Program-made: the position numbers and the translations under genes
From: Gammaproteobacteria bacterium
Lineage (GTDB): Bacteria > Pseudomonadota > Gammaproteobacteria > Chromatiales > Chromatiaceae
Assembly: GCA_003696905.1 (NCBI GenBank)
Contig: RFHJ01000088.1
Span: forward strand, 1-50,020
Direction of reading: 5' to 3'
DNA length: 50,020 bases
Shown: positions 40,258 to 47,187 of the stretch, piece by piece
Layout of the letters: each line of letters opens with the position of its first letter
How positions within the stretch are numbered: the first letter of the stretch is position 1
The notes under the pieces: model-generated
What the model was told of the DNA's origin: nothing
Seen by the model: only the letters and a program-made list of their open reading frames with translations
Databases searched by the model: none

Positions 40258-40290
40258 AAAAAGGCCCCACATCCGGAGATGCGGGGCCTT
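40258..40290 (-). terminator. Terminator after the first sulfur-globule-like gene
   Basis: On the minus strand GGCCCCGCATCT and GATGTGGGGCC form a stem (with one wobble) followed by TTTTTGATG. It lies about 27 bp beyond the stop at 40317, immediately before the REP copies. Confidence 0.8.
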
Positions 40291-40316
40291 CAGGCCGAAT
40301 TCAGAGGGTGTCTGAA

Positions 40317-40649
40317 TTACTTGGCAGCGGGAGCAGCCGGAGCCTGAGGAGCGGCCGGGGCAACCGGAGCCGGGGCCATCGGATAGCCATAGCCGTAGTA
40401 GGGCTGGTCGTAGCCGTAGCCGGCGAAGTTGCCGCTGGTGTCGCCGTTGCCCTTGAAGTCGCCGGTGGTCTTGCCACGGCCCTTGAAGGTCATGGAGAAG
40501 GTGGCCTCACCTTCGCCAGTGCCGTTACCGACGAAGTCGCCGTTGCCATTGTAGGAACCGTTGCCGGAGGTGTTGTCACCCCAGAAGCTGGAGCTGGCAG
40601 CAACTTGGGCAGAAGCGAGGATAGCGGCGATAGCGATGATCTTTTTCAT
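40317..40649 (-). CDS. Sulfur-globule-protein-like secreted protein, paralogue 1
   Basis: The 110-residue protein starts with a signal peptide (MKKIIAIAAILASAQVAAS), followed by a low-complexity mature part rich in Gly, Asn, Tyr and Pro. It contains GNG-type repeats, a central ATFSMTFKGRGK, a Tyr-rich GYGYDQPYYGYGYP block, and an Ala/Pro-rich tail ending in APAAK. Purple sulfur bacteria coat their sulfur globules with small exported proteins of this composition; the FSMxFxGRG and GYGYGYP features resemble the SgpC/CV3 type. Function is inferred from composition, not from a diagnostic motif. It shares most of its sequence and its promoter with the paralogue at 40845-41156. Confidence 0.65.
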   Translation of the reverse strand: MKKIIAIAAILASAQVAASSSFWGDNTSGNGSYNGNGDFVGNGTGEGEATFSMTFKGRGKTTGDFKGNGDTSGNFAGYGYDQPYYGYGYPMAPAPVAPAAPQAPAAPAAK

Positions 40650-40719
40650 GATGTTCTCCAGTAATCAAAGTAGTTGGAAGGTTGGTTTCGTTCGACTGTA
40701 CTGCCTGTCGATGGTGATT

Positions 40720-40747
40720 AGTATATAAGTAGTTTCTGAAATGTCAA
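40720..40747 (-). promoter_or_regulatory. Strong sigma-70 promoter of sulfur-globule-like gene 1
   Basis: On the minus strand TTGACA (40747-40742) and TATACT (40725-40720) are 16 bases apart, near-consensus for sigma-70. The leader is about 60 nt. The same sequence TTGACATTTCAG-N-ending CTTATATAC recurs before paralogue 2. Confidence 0.85.
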
Positions 40748-40791
40748 TATATTTTTCTGTTTTTTTGGGGGGAGGCCTTGGGGCCTTGGAA

Positions 40792-40826
40792 CAACACCCC
40801 CGGGCTCCTGGGCCCCAGGGGTGTTG
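40792..40826 (-). terminator. Strong hairpin beyond paralogue 2, possible terminator
   Basis: CAACACCCC (40792-40800) pairs with GGGGTGTTG (40818-40826) over 9 bp, 18 bp beyond the stop of paralogue 2. No T-run follows on the minus strand. Confidence 0.45.
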
Positions 40827-40844
40827 GCAGCCCTAAGGATGGCG

Positions 40845-41156
40845 TTACTTGGCAGCCGGGGCTTGCGGCGCTGTGCGGGCAGCCGGCGGCACCGGATAGC
40901 CGTAGCCGTAGTAGGGTTGGTCGTAACCGTAGCCGGCGAAGTTGGCGCTGGTGTCGCCGTTGCCCTTGAAGTCGCCGGCGGTCTTGCCACGGCCCTTGAA
41001 GTTCATGGAGAAGGTGGCCTCACCTTCGCCGGCACCGTTGCCGACGAAATCGCCGTTGCCATTGTAGGATCCATTGGTGGCGCCATTGCTGGAATCCCAG
41101 AAGGCGGCAGCCTGTGCAGAGGCGATGATGGCTGCGATAGCGATGATCTTTTTCAT
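40845..41156 (-). CDS. Sulfur-globule-protein-like secreted protein, paralogue 2
   Basis: The 103-residue protein has a signal peptide (MKKIIAIAAIIASAQAAA), then GNG repeats, ATFSMNFKGRGK, the block GYGYDQPYYGYGYP and a tail ending in APAAK. It is nearly collinear with paralogue 1, with small changes and gaps in the N-terminal and Ala/Pro-rich parts. A 17-codon open extension upstream is rejected because the signal peptide starts at 41156. The gene has its own consensus promoter and a hairpin at its end, so each paralogue is a separate unit. Confidence 0.65.
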   Translation of the reverse strand: MKKIIAIAAIIASAQAAAFWDSSNGATNGSYNGNGDFVGNGAGEGEATFSMNFKGRGKTAGDFKGNGDTSANFAGYGYDQPYYGYGYPVPPAARTAPQAPAAK

Positions 41157-41225
41157 GAGTCTCTCCCGAGTCGGCATCGTTTCGTGTTGGTCTTGTGCGA
41201 CATGCACTGCCCGTCGACGACTTAA

Positions 41226-41253
41226 GGTATATAAGCAAATACTGAAATGTCAA
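41226..41253 (-). promoter_or_regulatory. Strong sigma-70 promoter of sulfur-globule-like gene 2
   Basis: On the minus strand TTGACA (41253-41248) and TATACC (41231-41226) are 16 bases apart. The block TTGACATTTCAG and the end CTTATATAC are shared with the promoter of paralogue 1, so the duplication included the promoter. Confidence 0.85.
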
Positions 41254-41294
41254 TCTGTGCCCATGCGGGAGAGAGGGTATGTGGCATCCTGTCT

Positions 41295-41326
41295 GAAAAA
41301 ACCCCTCGGGCCGCAAGCCCGAGGGG
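41295..41326 (-). terminator. Terminator after pfp
   Basis: On the minus strand CCCCTCGGGC and GCCCGAGGGG form a stem with loop TTGCG-like, followed by TTTTTT. It lies about 48 bp beyond the pfp stop. Confidence 0.88.
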
Positions 41327-41373
41327 TCCGTTCCGCGCTGAGTTCGGTGGCTCAGTTTGTTTTCGGCTGGTGA

Positions 41374-42630
41374 TCAGATCTCGAAAGGCGGCAGCTTTTT
41401 GTCCACCGCTGCCAGCTTCAGTGTGACATAGCGGGGCATGCCATTGTCGTCGTAGTCGGGATACGCCTCTCCCTGGATCAGGGGGTAGAGGTATTCCTTG
41501 CACTTGTCCGTGATGCCGAAGCCATCGTCGGAAATGAAGTCCAGCGGCATCATCTTCTCGACATTGGCCACTTCGCTGAGGGGCGCCTCGCCGATGTGCC
41601 ATTTGTAAGGTGAGGACGATTCGCGCACAACAGTAGGCATGATGGAGTTCTTGCCCTCGAGCGCCTTCTCCACAGCGGCTGCGCCCAGAGCGTACGCCTG
41701 CTCGACGTCAGACTCGGAAGCGAGATGACGCGCGGCGCGCTGCAGGTAGTCGGCGACTGCCCAATGGAACTTGTGTCCAAGGGCGTCTTTGATCATGTTC
41801 GCGACCACCGGGGCGGCTCCACCCAGCTGGGCGTGCCCGAAGGCGTCGCGGGTGCCTTGCTCGGCCAGGAACTTGCCGTCCGGCCAATGGCAGCCCTCGG
41901 AGACGACTACCGAGCAGTAGCCGAACTCCTTCACTTTCGCATCGACGGCGGCCAGGAACTTGTCCTTGTCGAATTCCACTTCGGGGAACAGGATGACCAC
42001 CGGGATGCCGTAGTCTTCGACCAGGCCACCCGCGGCCGCGATCCAGCCGGCATGCCGCCCCATTACCTCGATGACGAAGATCTTGGTGGAAGTGGCGGCC
42101 ATCGAGCGGACGTCGTAACTGGCCTCGAGTGTCGATACGGCGATGTACTTGGCCACTGAGCCGAAGCCGGGGCAGTTGTCGGTGATCGGGAGGTCGTTAT
42201 CCACGGTCTTGGGGACGTGGATGGCCTGGACCGGAAACCCCATCTTCTCCGATAGCTGGGAGACCTTATAGCAGGTATCGGCCGAGTCGCCGCCGCCGTT
42301 GTAGAAGAAATAGCCGATATTGTGTGCCTTGAACACCTCGATCAGCCGCTCGTACTCGCGCTGGTTCTCTTCCAGGCTCTTGAGCTTGTAGCGGCAGGAG
42401 CCGAAGGCGCCGGATGGTGTCTTCTTCAGCGCGGCAATGTCCTCGGTCGATTCCTGGCTTGTGTCGATCAGCTCTTCGGTCAGGGCACCGATGATGCCGT
42501 TGCGGCCGGCATAGACGTTGGCGATCTTGTCGGGGTGTTTGCGGCAGGTCTCGATGACGCCGCAGGCCGAGGCGTTGATAACGGCGGTGACGCCGCCGGA
42601 TTGGGCGTAGAAGGCATTCTTGGCGCTCAT
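41374..42630 (-). CDS. pfp: Pyrophosphate-dependent 6-phosphofructokinase
   Basis: This enzyme phosphorylates fructose-6-phosphate using PPi, reversibly. The 418-residue protein shows the PFK fold with GGVTAVINASACG near the start, FFYNGGGDSADT at about residues 107-118, PKTVDNDLPITDNCPGFGSVA and VIEVMGRHAGWIAAAGG. The GGGDS (ATP enzymes: GGDGS) and TVDND (ATP enzymes typically TIDND) pattern favours PPi. It fits the PPi economy suggested by hppA and ppa nearby. The gene is followed by a strong terminator. Confidence 0.94.
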   Translation of the reverse strand: MSAKNAFYAQSGGVTAVINASACGVIETCRKHPDKIANVYAGRNGIIGALTEELIDTSQESTEDIAALKKTPSGAFGSCRYKLKSLEENQREYERLIEVFKAHNIGYFFYNGGGDSADTCYKVSQLSEKMGFPVQAIHVPKTVDNDLPITDNCPGFGSVAKYIAVSTLEASYDVRSMAATSTKIFVIEVMGRHAGWIAAAGGLVEDYGIPVVILFPEVEFDKDKFLAAVDAKVKEFGYCSVVVSEGCHWPDGKFLAEQGTRDAFGHAQLGGAAPVVANMIKDALGHKFHWAVADYLQRAARHLASESDVEQAYALGAAAVEKALEGKNSIMPTVVRESSSPYKWHIGEAPLSEVANVEKMMPLDFISDDGFGITDKCKEYLYPLIQGEAYPDYDDNGMPRYVTLKLAAVDKKLPPFEI

Positions 42631-42745
42631 GTCGGGATATCCTCCTGATTCAAGGTTGGGGAAGATCGACAGGTCGGATCTTCCATTGATACATATCCAT
42701 TCCGCCCGGTCAGAGCCGGGACCAGCACTCCACCTGAGGTACGCC

Positions 42746-43093
42746 TCAGATGTCGCCGCGCTCGCGGGCCTCGTGGTCGGCCTGCGCCTGCAACAGCGAG
42801 ACGGCGCATTCGGTCAGGTCGTCATATTCGTGCACCCCGGTGCCATACTGCTGGTAGCCACGGTAGAAGAACTGGCAGCGATAGCGGCGTTCGCCCGTCT
42901 TGAAGATGACGAAGTGACAGTTATCGGCTTTCCAGAAAAATACCGGACAGGTGCTGAGCTCCCGGTCCGCCGGGCTGAGGCGGATCTCGGCATCGGCGAA
43001 CTGCAGTTCGGGGGGGTGGTCGCCGTAGCGTTCCCTGAGTGTCGTCTCGACGATCCAGCGTTCGGTGTCGGTGATGTCGGGAATCTCATTCAT
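42746..43093 (-). CDS. Hypothetical protein, 115 residues
   Basis: The predicted protein (from ATG 43093; an in-frame TTG at 43111 is an alternative) is acidic and Cys/aromatic-containing: WIVETTLRERYGDHPPELQ, CPVFFWKADNCHFVIFK, RYRCQFFYRGYQQYG. No signal peptide or membrane segment is evident. I do not recognise a family. It lies 115 bp upstream of pfp in the same orientation, and its promoter would sit in the intergenic region shared with the adk-like leader. Confidence 0.65.
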   Translation of the reverse strand: MNEIPDITDTERWIVETTLRERYGDHPPELQFADAEIRLSPADRELSTCPVFFWKADNCHFVIFKTGERRYRCQFFYRGYQQYGTGVHEYDDLTECAVSLLQAQADHEARERGDI

Positions 43094-43472
43094 GGGGCTT
43101 GTCTTGGCCAAACGGGGCGCGGGTCGCCCCGGATTTTCGCAGGCAAGGTGCGATGAATTGTGCAGATTTTGGCCGTTTTACAAAAATACGCGAAAAAATA
43201 GACGAACTTGCCCAAAAAATCGCCAAAAACAGGGCCTTTCGTTGACAAGGCAAAAAATGTGCGATTAGCTTAGACAAGGAGGACGGGGTCAGCCAATGCA
43301 AAACACGCATGGCCCCATAGGAAAATCCTAATTTCCTGAAATGTGGCCGTCCAGTCTGGGTCGGTGAAGGATCGCGTGGCGGAGGGCCGTGGCCGACCGT
43401 CACAACGCGACACCGGGTAGGCGGACGTTTGTCGGGTGCCAACATAATAAGAGGCCTGTTACAGGAGCCACC
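43094..43472 (+). other. Long non-coding leader/promoter region upstream of the adenylate-kinase-like gene
   Basis: The 379-bp region is AT-rich at 43160-43275, unlike its GC-rich surroundings. It contains a short frame at 43153-43245 (30 codons, Lys-rich, with AGGTG before the ATG), whose stop overlaps a promoter, and a mini-frame at 43296-43331 (11 codons). AGGAAA/TTTCCT (43319-43337 region) and GGTCGG/CCGACC (about 43360-43407) could form hairpins. A leader of about 200 nt would precede the gene. Functions are not assigned. Confidence 0.4.
43242..43270 (+). promoter_or_regulatory. Sigma-70-type promoter of the adenylate-kinase-like gene
   Basis: TTGACA (43242-43247) and TTAGCT (43265-43270) are separated by 17 bases within an AT-rich stretch. 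The -35 box is perfect, the -10 box weak. It would yield a leader of about 195 nt. Confidence 0.5.
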
Positions 43473-44663
43473 ATGCGGATAGTACTTCTTGGCCCACCGG
43501 GGTCCGGCAAGGGTGAATTGGCGCAACGGATCGCCCAGGCCTACGGTATTCCCATCATCACCCAGTCCAGTGTCGTGGACGCGGTGGCTGCAGAGCCCGG
43601 CGAGCTAGGTCGTCTGGCCGCCGAGGCGCGAGATGCCTCCCGCGTTTCCGATGAGCTGTTGCTGGCGCTGCTGCGTATCCAGCTGCCGAAGATCGATCTC
43701 TCGAAAGGGTACTTGCTGGTGGATATCCCGCGCGATGCGGGCCAGGCCGATGTCCTCGATGCCATGCTCAACGATCTGGGCAAACCGGTAGACCTGGTGA
43801 TCAAGCTCGACGTCGACATGGATGAACTGATGGAGCGCCTGGTCGGGCGGGTTCAGTGCGACAATTGCGGCGCCGAATACAACATGTATGTCAATCCGCC
43901 CCTGGTGGATGGCGTCTGTGACGAATGCGGTGCGCGGGTGCGTCGCCGGCCGCCCGACTATGAAGAAACCATCAGTAACCGGCTGCGGGTCTACGAGGGC
44001 CAGATGGGGCCGCTGCTCCAGTATTACCAGCAGGCGGGGAAGCTCCACCGGTTCGATGCGACCGGTGAGGTGGAGCCCTTGTGGCAGCAGGTGAAGGCCG
44101 TCGTCGAGGCCACCCCCAGCCCTGAGGTGGCCGCGGCTGCCGCAGAAGAGGCCGCGCAGCCGGTCGCGCCGCCGGCAAAGAAAGTGGCAGCCGAGAAAAA
44201 GGTGGCCAAGAAGGTCGCCAAGGCTGCGGGTAGGAAAGCGGCCAAGAAGGCGGCGAAAAAGGTGGCAAAAAAGGCTGTAAAAAAGGTGGTGAAAAAGTCT
44301 GCTGCCAAGAAGGTGGCGAAGAAAAAGGCCGCTCACAAGAAAGTGGCGAAGAAGAAGGTCGCGAAGGCGGCCAAGAAAGCGACGAGGAAAGTCGCCAAGG
44401 GGGCCGTGAGCAAGAAGGTGGTGAAAAAGACCGCCAGCAAAAAGGCCGTGAAGAAAGTGGCCAAGAAGGCAGCAGCCAAGAAAAAGGTAACCAAGAAGGT
44501 CGCCGCAAAAAACGTGGCCAAGAAAGTCGCAGCGAAGAAGGGCGCGGCCAAGAAAGCTGTCCGCAAGAAGAAGGTCGTGAAGAAGGCCGCTACCAAGAAA
44601 AAGGCCGCCAGCAAGAAGGCCGTGAAGAAAGTGACCAAGAAGGGCCGGTCGCGCCGGCGCTGA
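43473..44663 (+). CDS. Adenylate-kinase-like protein with a histone-H1-like Lys/Ala-rich tail
   Basis: The 396-residue protein has an adenylate-kinase domain (1-213): P-loop GPPGSGKG (7-14), [13 protein letters not shown] (Arg87), the LID ERLVGR, and four LID cysteines (129, 132, 149, 152) that could bind zinc. A 183-residue Lys/Ala/Val tail follows, built from AKK and VAKK units like histone H1 and bacterial H1-like DNA-binding proteins. The AMP site is unusual: the ISTGDMLR of standard enzymes is replaced by ITQSSVVD, so Thr31, Asp33 and Arg36 (Escherichia coli numbering) are lost. It may be a standard-looking fold with another nucleotide, or a non-kinase role in DNA binding (inference). 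The ATG at 43473 has an AGGAG site upstream. Confidence 0.85.
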   Translation: MRIVLLGPPGSGKGELAQRIAQAYGIPIITQSSVVDAVAAEPGELGRLAAEARDASRVSDELLLALLRIQLPKIDLSKGYLLVDIPRDAGQADVLDAMLNDLGKPVDLVIKLDVDMDELMERLVGRVQCDNCGAEYNMYVNPPLVDGVCDECGARVRRRPPDYEETISNRLRVYEGQMGPLLQYYQQAGKLHRFDATGEVEPLWQQVKAVVEATPSPEVAAAAAEEAAQPVAPPAKKVAAEKKVAKKVAKAAGRKAAKKAAKKVAKKAVKKVVKKSAAKKVAKKKAAHKKVAKKKVAKAAKKATRKVAKGAVSKKVVKKTASKKAVKKVAKKAAAKKKVTKKVAAKNVAKKVAAKKGAAKKAVRKKKVVKKAATKKKAASKKAVKKVTKKGRSRRR

Positions 44664-44687
44664 TTCCTGCTCCGAGCGAACCCCGCC

Positions 44688-46538
44688 ATGCAACGTCAGG
44701 CCCAGCGCCCGTCGGTGCTGCAGACCCTCTCGGATGTCTTCGGCTATTCCGACTTCCGTCCCCTGCAGCGGGAGATCATCGATGCCCTGATCGCGGGCGA
44801 AGACGCCTTCGTCCTCATGCCGACCGGGGGCGGCAAGTCGCTCTGCTATCAGATTCCTGCCCTGCACCGGCCGGGGGTGGCGGTGGTGGTCTCGCCCCTG
44901 ATCGCCTTGATGAAGGATCAGGTCGACGCCCTGCAGGCGAGCGGTGTGGCGGCCGCCTGCTACAACTCCAGCGTCGACGGCGAGCAGGCGCGGAAGATTC
45001 TCGCACGTCTGCACGCCGGAGAGCTGGATCTGCTGTACGTGAGCCCCGAGCGCCTGCTCGGCGGCGACCTGCTGCAGCGCCTCGGCGAGGTGCCGCTGGC
45101 GCTGTTCGCCATCGACGAGGCCCACTGCGTCTCCCAATGGGGACACGACTTCCGCCCGGAATATGCCCGCCTCGGCCTGCTGCGCGAACGGTTCCCCGAT
45201 GTGCCCCTGATCGGCCTCACCGCCACCGCCGACGAGCAGACCCGGGAGGATATCCGGCGGGTGCTGGGTCTGCAGCGGGCGCGGACCTGGCAGGGGGGCT
45301 TCGATCGGCCGAATATCCGCTACGCGGTGTTGGAAAAGCACCGCCCCTTCGAGCAACTGCAGGCCTTTCTGGCGGCCCACCGTGGCGAGGCGGGCATCGT
45401 CTATGCTCTCAGCCGCCGCAGGGTGGAGGAGGTCGCCGAACGGCTCTCCGCGACCGGGGTGCGTGCCGCGGCCTATCACGCCGGCCTGCCCCCCGAGCGC
45501 CGCCAGGCCACCCAGGAGGCCTTTCTGCGGGACGACATCGAGGTGGTGGTGGCGACGGTGGCCTTCGGCATGGGTATCGACAAGCCCAATGTGCGCTTCG
45601 TCGTGCACTACGACCTGCCGCGCAACATCGAGGGCTACTATCAGGAGACCGGTCGTGCGGGGCGCGATGGCCTGCCCGCCGAGGCCCTGCTGCTGTATGG
45701 AGCGCAGGATGTGGTGACCGCCCGCCGCCTGATCGAGAACACCGAGGATGAAACCCGCCGCCGGGTGGAACTGCACAAGCTCGACGCCATGGTCGCCCTG
45801 GCCGAGAGCCTGGGTTGCCGGCGCCGGGTGCTGCTGAACTATTTCGGCGATCATCAGGACGAGGACTGCGGCCACTGCGACCGCTGCGACGACCCGCCCG
45901 AGCGCTACGACGCCACGCGGGATGCGCAGATGGCCCTGTCCTGTGTCTACCGGGTGGGCCAGCGCTTCGGTATCCGGCACGTGGTCGAGGTCCTGCGCGG
46001 CGCCGACACCGAACGCATTCGGCGCCTCGGGCATGACCGCCTGTCCACCTACGGCATCGGGGGCGAACGCAGTGACCAGGAGTGGATGTCCATCCTGCGT
46101 CAGCTGATCCACCTGGGCTTTCTCCGCCAGGACATCGCCAACTACGCGGTGCTGCAGCTGACCGAGCGCGCGCGTCCGCTGTTGCGCGGCGAGGTCACCC
46201 TCGAGCTCGCCCGACCCAGGGTGCGGGAGCGCGCGGGACAGCGTCGCAAAAGGTCTGTCTCGTCGCAGGGGCCCTATGACGAGGCCCTGTTCGAGCGGTT
46301 GCGCGCCTTGCGCAAACAGCTGGCGGACGAGCAGGGTGTGCCGCCCTATGTGATCTTCGGTGACGCCAGTCTGGCGCAGATGGCGCGCGACCAACCCCGC
46401 GATGCGGAGGCCTTTCTGGCGGTCCATGGGGTGGGTACGCACAAACTCGAGAAATACGGCGAAGCCTTTCTCCGCGCCATCGCCGATTATTGCACCGATA
46501 CCAGCACGAGTGGCTCGCCGCAGTTCCGGCAGCAATAG
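44688..46538 (+). CDS. recQ: ATP-dependent DNA helicase RecQ
   Basis: RecQ unwinds DNA with 3'-5' polarity in recombination and repair. The 616-residue protein contains Walker A ([16 protein letters not shown]), the DEAH box in [19 protein letters not shown], motif VI GRAGRDG, a zinc-binding RQC region (CDRCDDPP after CGHC) and a C-terminal HRDC domain (about 525-600). The start is 24 bp after the adk-like stop, so the two may be cotranscribed. Its 3' end overlaps the sprT-like gene on the other strand by 52 bp. Confidence 0.96.
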   Translation: MQRQAQRPSVLQTLSDVFGYSDFRPLQREIIDALIAGEDAFVLMPTGGGKSLCYQIPALHRPGVAVVVSPLIALMKDQVDALQASGVAAACYNSSVDGEQARKILARLHAGELDLLYVSPERLLGGDLLQRLGEVPLALFAIDEAHCVSQWGHDFRPEYARLGLLRERFPDVPLIGLTATADEQTREDIRRVLGLQRARTWQGGFDRPNIRYAVLEKHRPFEQLQAFLAAHRGEAGIVYALSRRRVEEVAERLSATGVRAAAYHAGLPPERRQATQEAFLRDDIEVVVATVAFGMGIDKPNVRFVVHYDLPRNIEGYYQETGRAGRDGLPAEALLLYGAQDVVTARRLIENTEDETRRRVELHKLDAMVALAESLGCRRRVLLNYFGDHQDEDCGHCDRCDDPPERYDATRDAQMALSCVYRVGQRFGIRHVVEVLRGADTERIRRLGHDRLSTYGIGGERSDQEWMSILRQLIHLGFLRQDIANYAVLQLTERARPLLRGEVTLELARPRVRERAGQRRKRSVSSQGPYDEALFERLRALRKQLADEQGVPPYVIFGDASLAQMARDQPRDAEAFLAVHGVGTHKLEKYGEAFLRAIADYCTDTSTSGSPQFRQQ

Positions 46539-47008
46539 GTCTGCTCGCCGCGCTGGATGCGGTTGTGGCGGGTGGTGCTGAGCTGGTATTCCCGGCAGGC
46601 GCAGCGATAGGCCCAGCGGCGCTGGCGACGCACCTCACCCTCGGGGATCTCGAACGCATGGCAGCGGCTCGGATGGGCGACCCCGAGCTGGCGCATCACC
46701 GCCTGCCATTCCGGCCCATGGGGACGGGCCTTGCGGCCGTGTCGATGCCATATCACCAGGTGCGCCACCTCGTGCGGCACGGTCTGCGCGATGAAGGTCT
46801 CGGGATTCTGCCGGGCCAGTGCCAGATTGAAGCGGATCTCCAGTCGGCCCCGGCTCGAGGCGCGCATCTGTCCGGCCGCTTGGCCCCGCAGGTCGAAGCG
46901 GAGGGCCACCGACGGTAGCCGGGCAGCCCCGGCGATCTTGGACCGGGCAGCGTCAAGGCAGGCCTCGGTGGCCTCGCGGAGGCGTTGGCGCAGCAGGTCG
47001 TCGTTCAT
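46487..47008 (-). CDS. sprT: SprT-like zinc metallopeptidase family protein
   Basis: The 173-residue protein has the HExxH motif ([14 protein letters not shown] at about 80-93) followed by a GPEW segment, and a C-terminal zinc ribbon (CACRE...CCRNCGEP). This is the SprT family, related to the DNA-protein crosslink protease SPRTN; the cellular role in bacteria is not well established. It is convergent with recQ, overlapping it by 52 bp. Confidence 0.9.
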   Translation of the reverse strand: MNDDLLRQRLREATEACLDAARSKIAGAARLPSVALRFDLRGQAAGQMRASSRGRLEIRFNLALARQNPETFIAQTVPHEVAHLVIWHRHGRKARPHGPEWQAVMRQLGVAHPSRCHAFEIPEGEVRRQRRWAYRCACREYQLSTTRHNRIQRGEQTYCCRNCGEPLVLVSVQ

Positions 47009-47035
47009 GGTGGGGGTCGACAGGTCCCCCGGTCA

Positions 47036-47120
47036 GGATCCGGGGTCGGGGTCGGTATTCTACCGATCCCTGGGGTCGGCTTCCTGCCGTTCAGGTGCCG
47101 ACGCCGGCCCCTGGTATTGA
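47036..47120. repeat. REP-like palindromic element, copy 3
   Basis: GGGGTCGGGGTCGGT (47042-47056) and GCCGACGCCGGCCCC (47097-47111) form an imperfect inverted repeat followed by TGGTATTGA, matching the ends of the copies at 40.1 kb. It lies between sprT and the cytochrome terminator. Confidence 0.75.
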
Positions 47121-47136
47121 AAAAGGCGCGGGACAT

Positions 47137-47167
47137 AAAAAAGCCGCCGGTGCTGGACACCGGCGGC
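47137..47167 (-). terminator. Terminator after the nine-heme cytochrome
   Basis: On the minus strand GCCGCCGGTG and CACCGGCGGC form a 10-bp stem with loop TCCAG, followed by TTTTTT. It lies 20 bp beyond the stop at 47188. Confidence 0.9.
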
Positions 47168-47187
47168 CAAGTCGAGACAGGGGGGGA

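Noticed and set aside
43605-46535. A 976-codon open frame on the minus strand spanning the adk-like gene and recQ
   Set aside because: It is antisense to two genes with clear protein motifs, has a composition shaped by their codons, and shows no domain.
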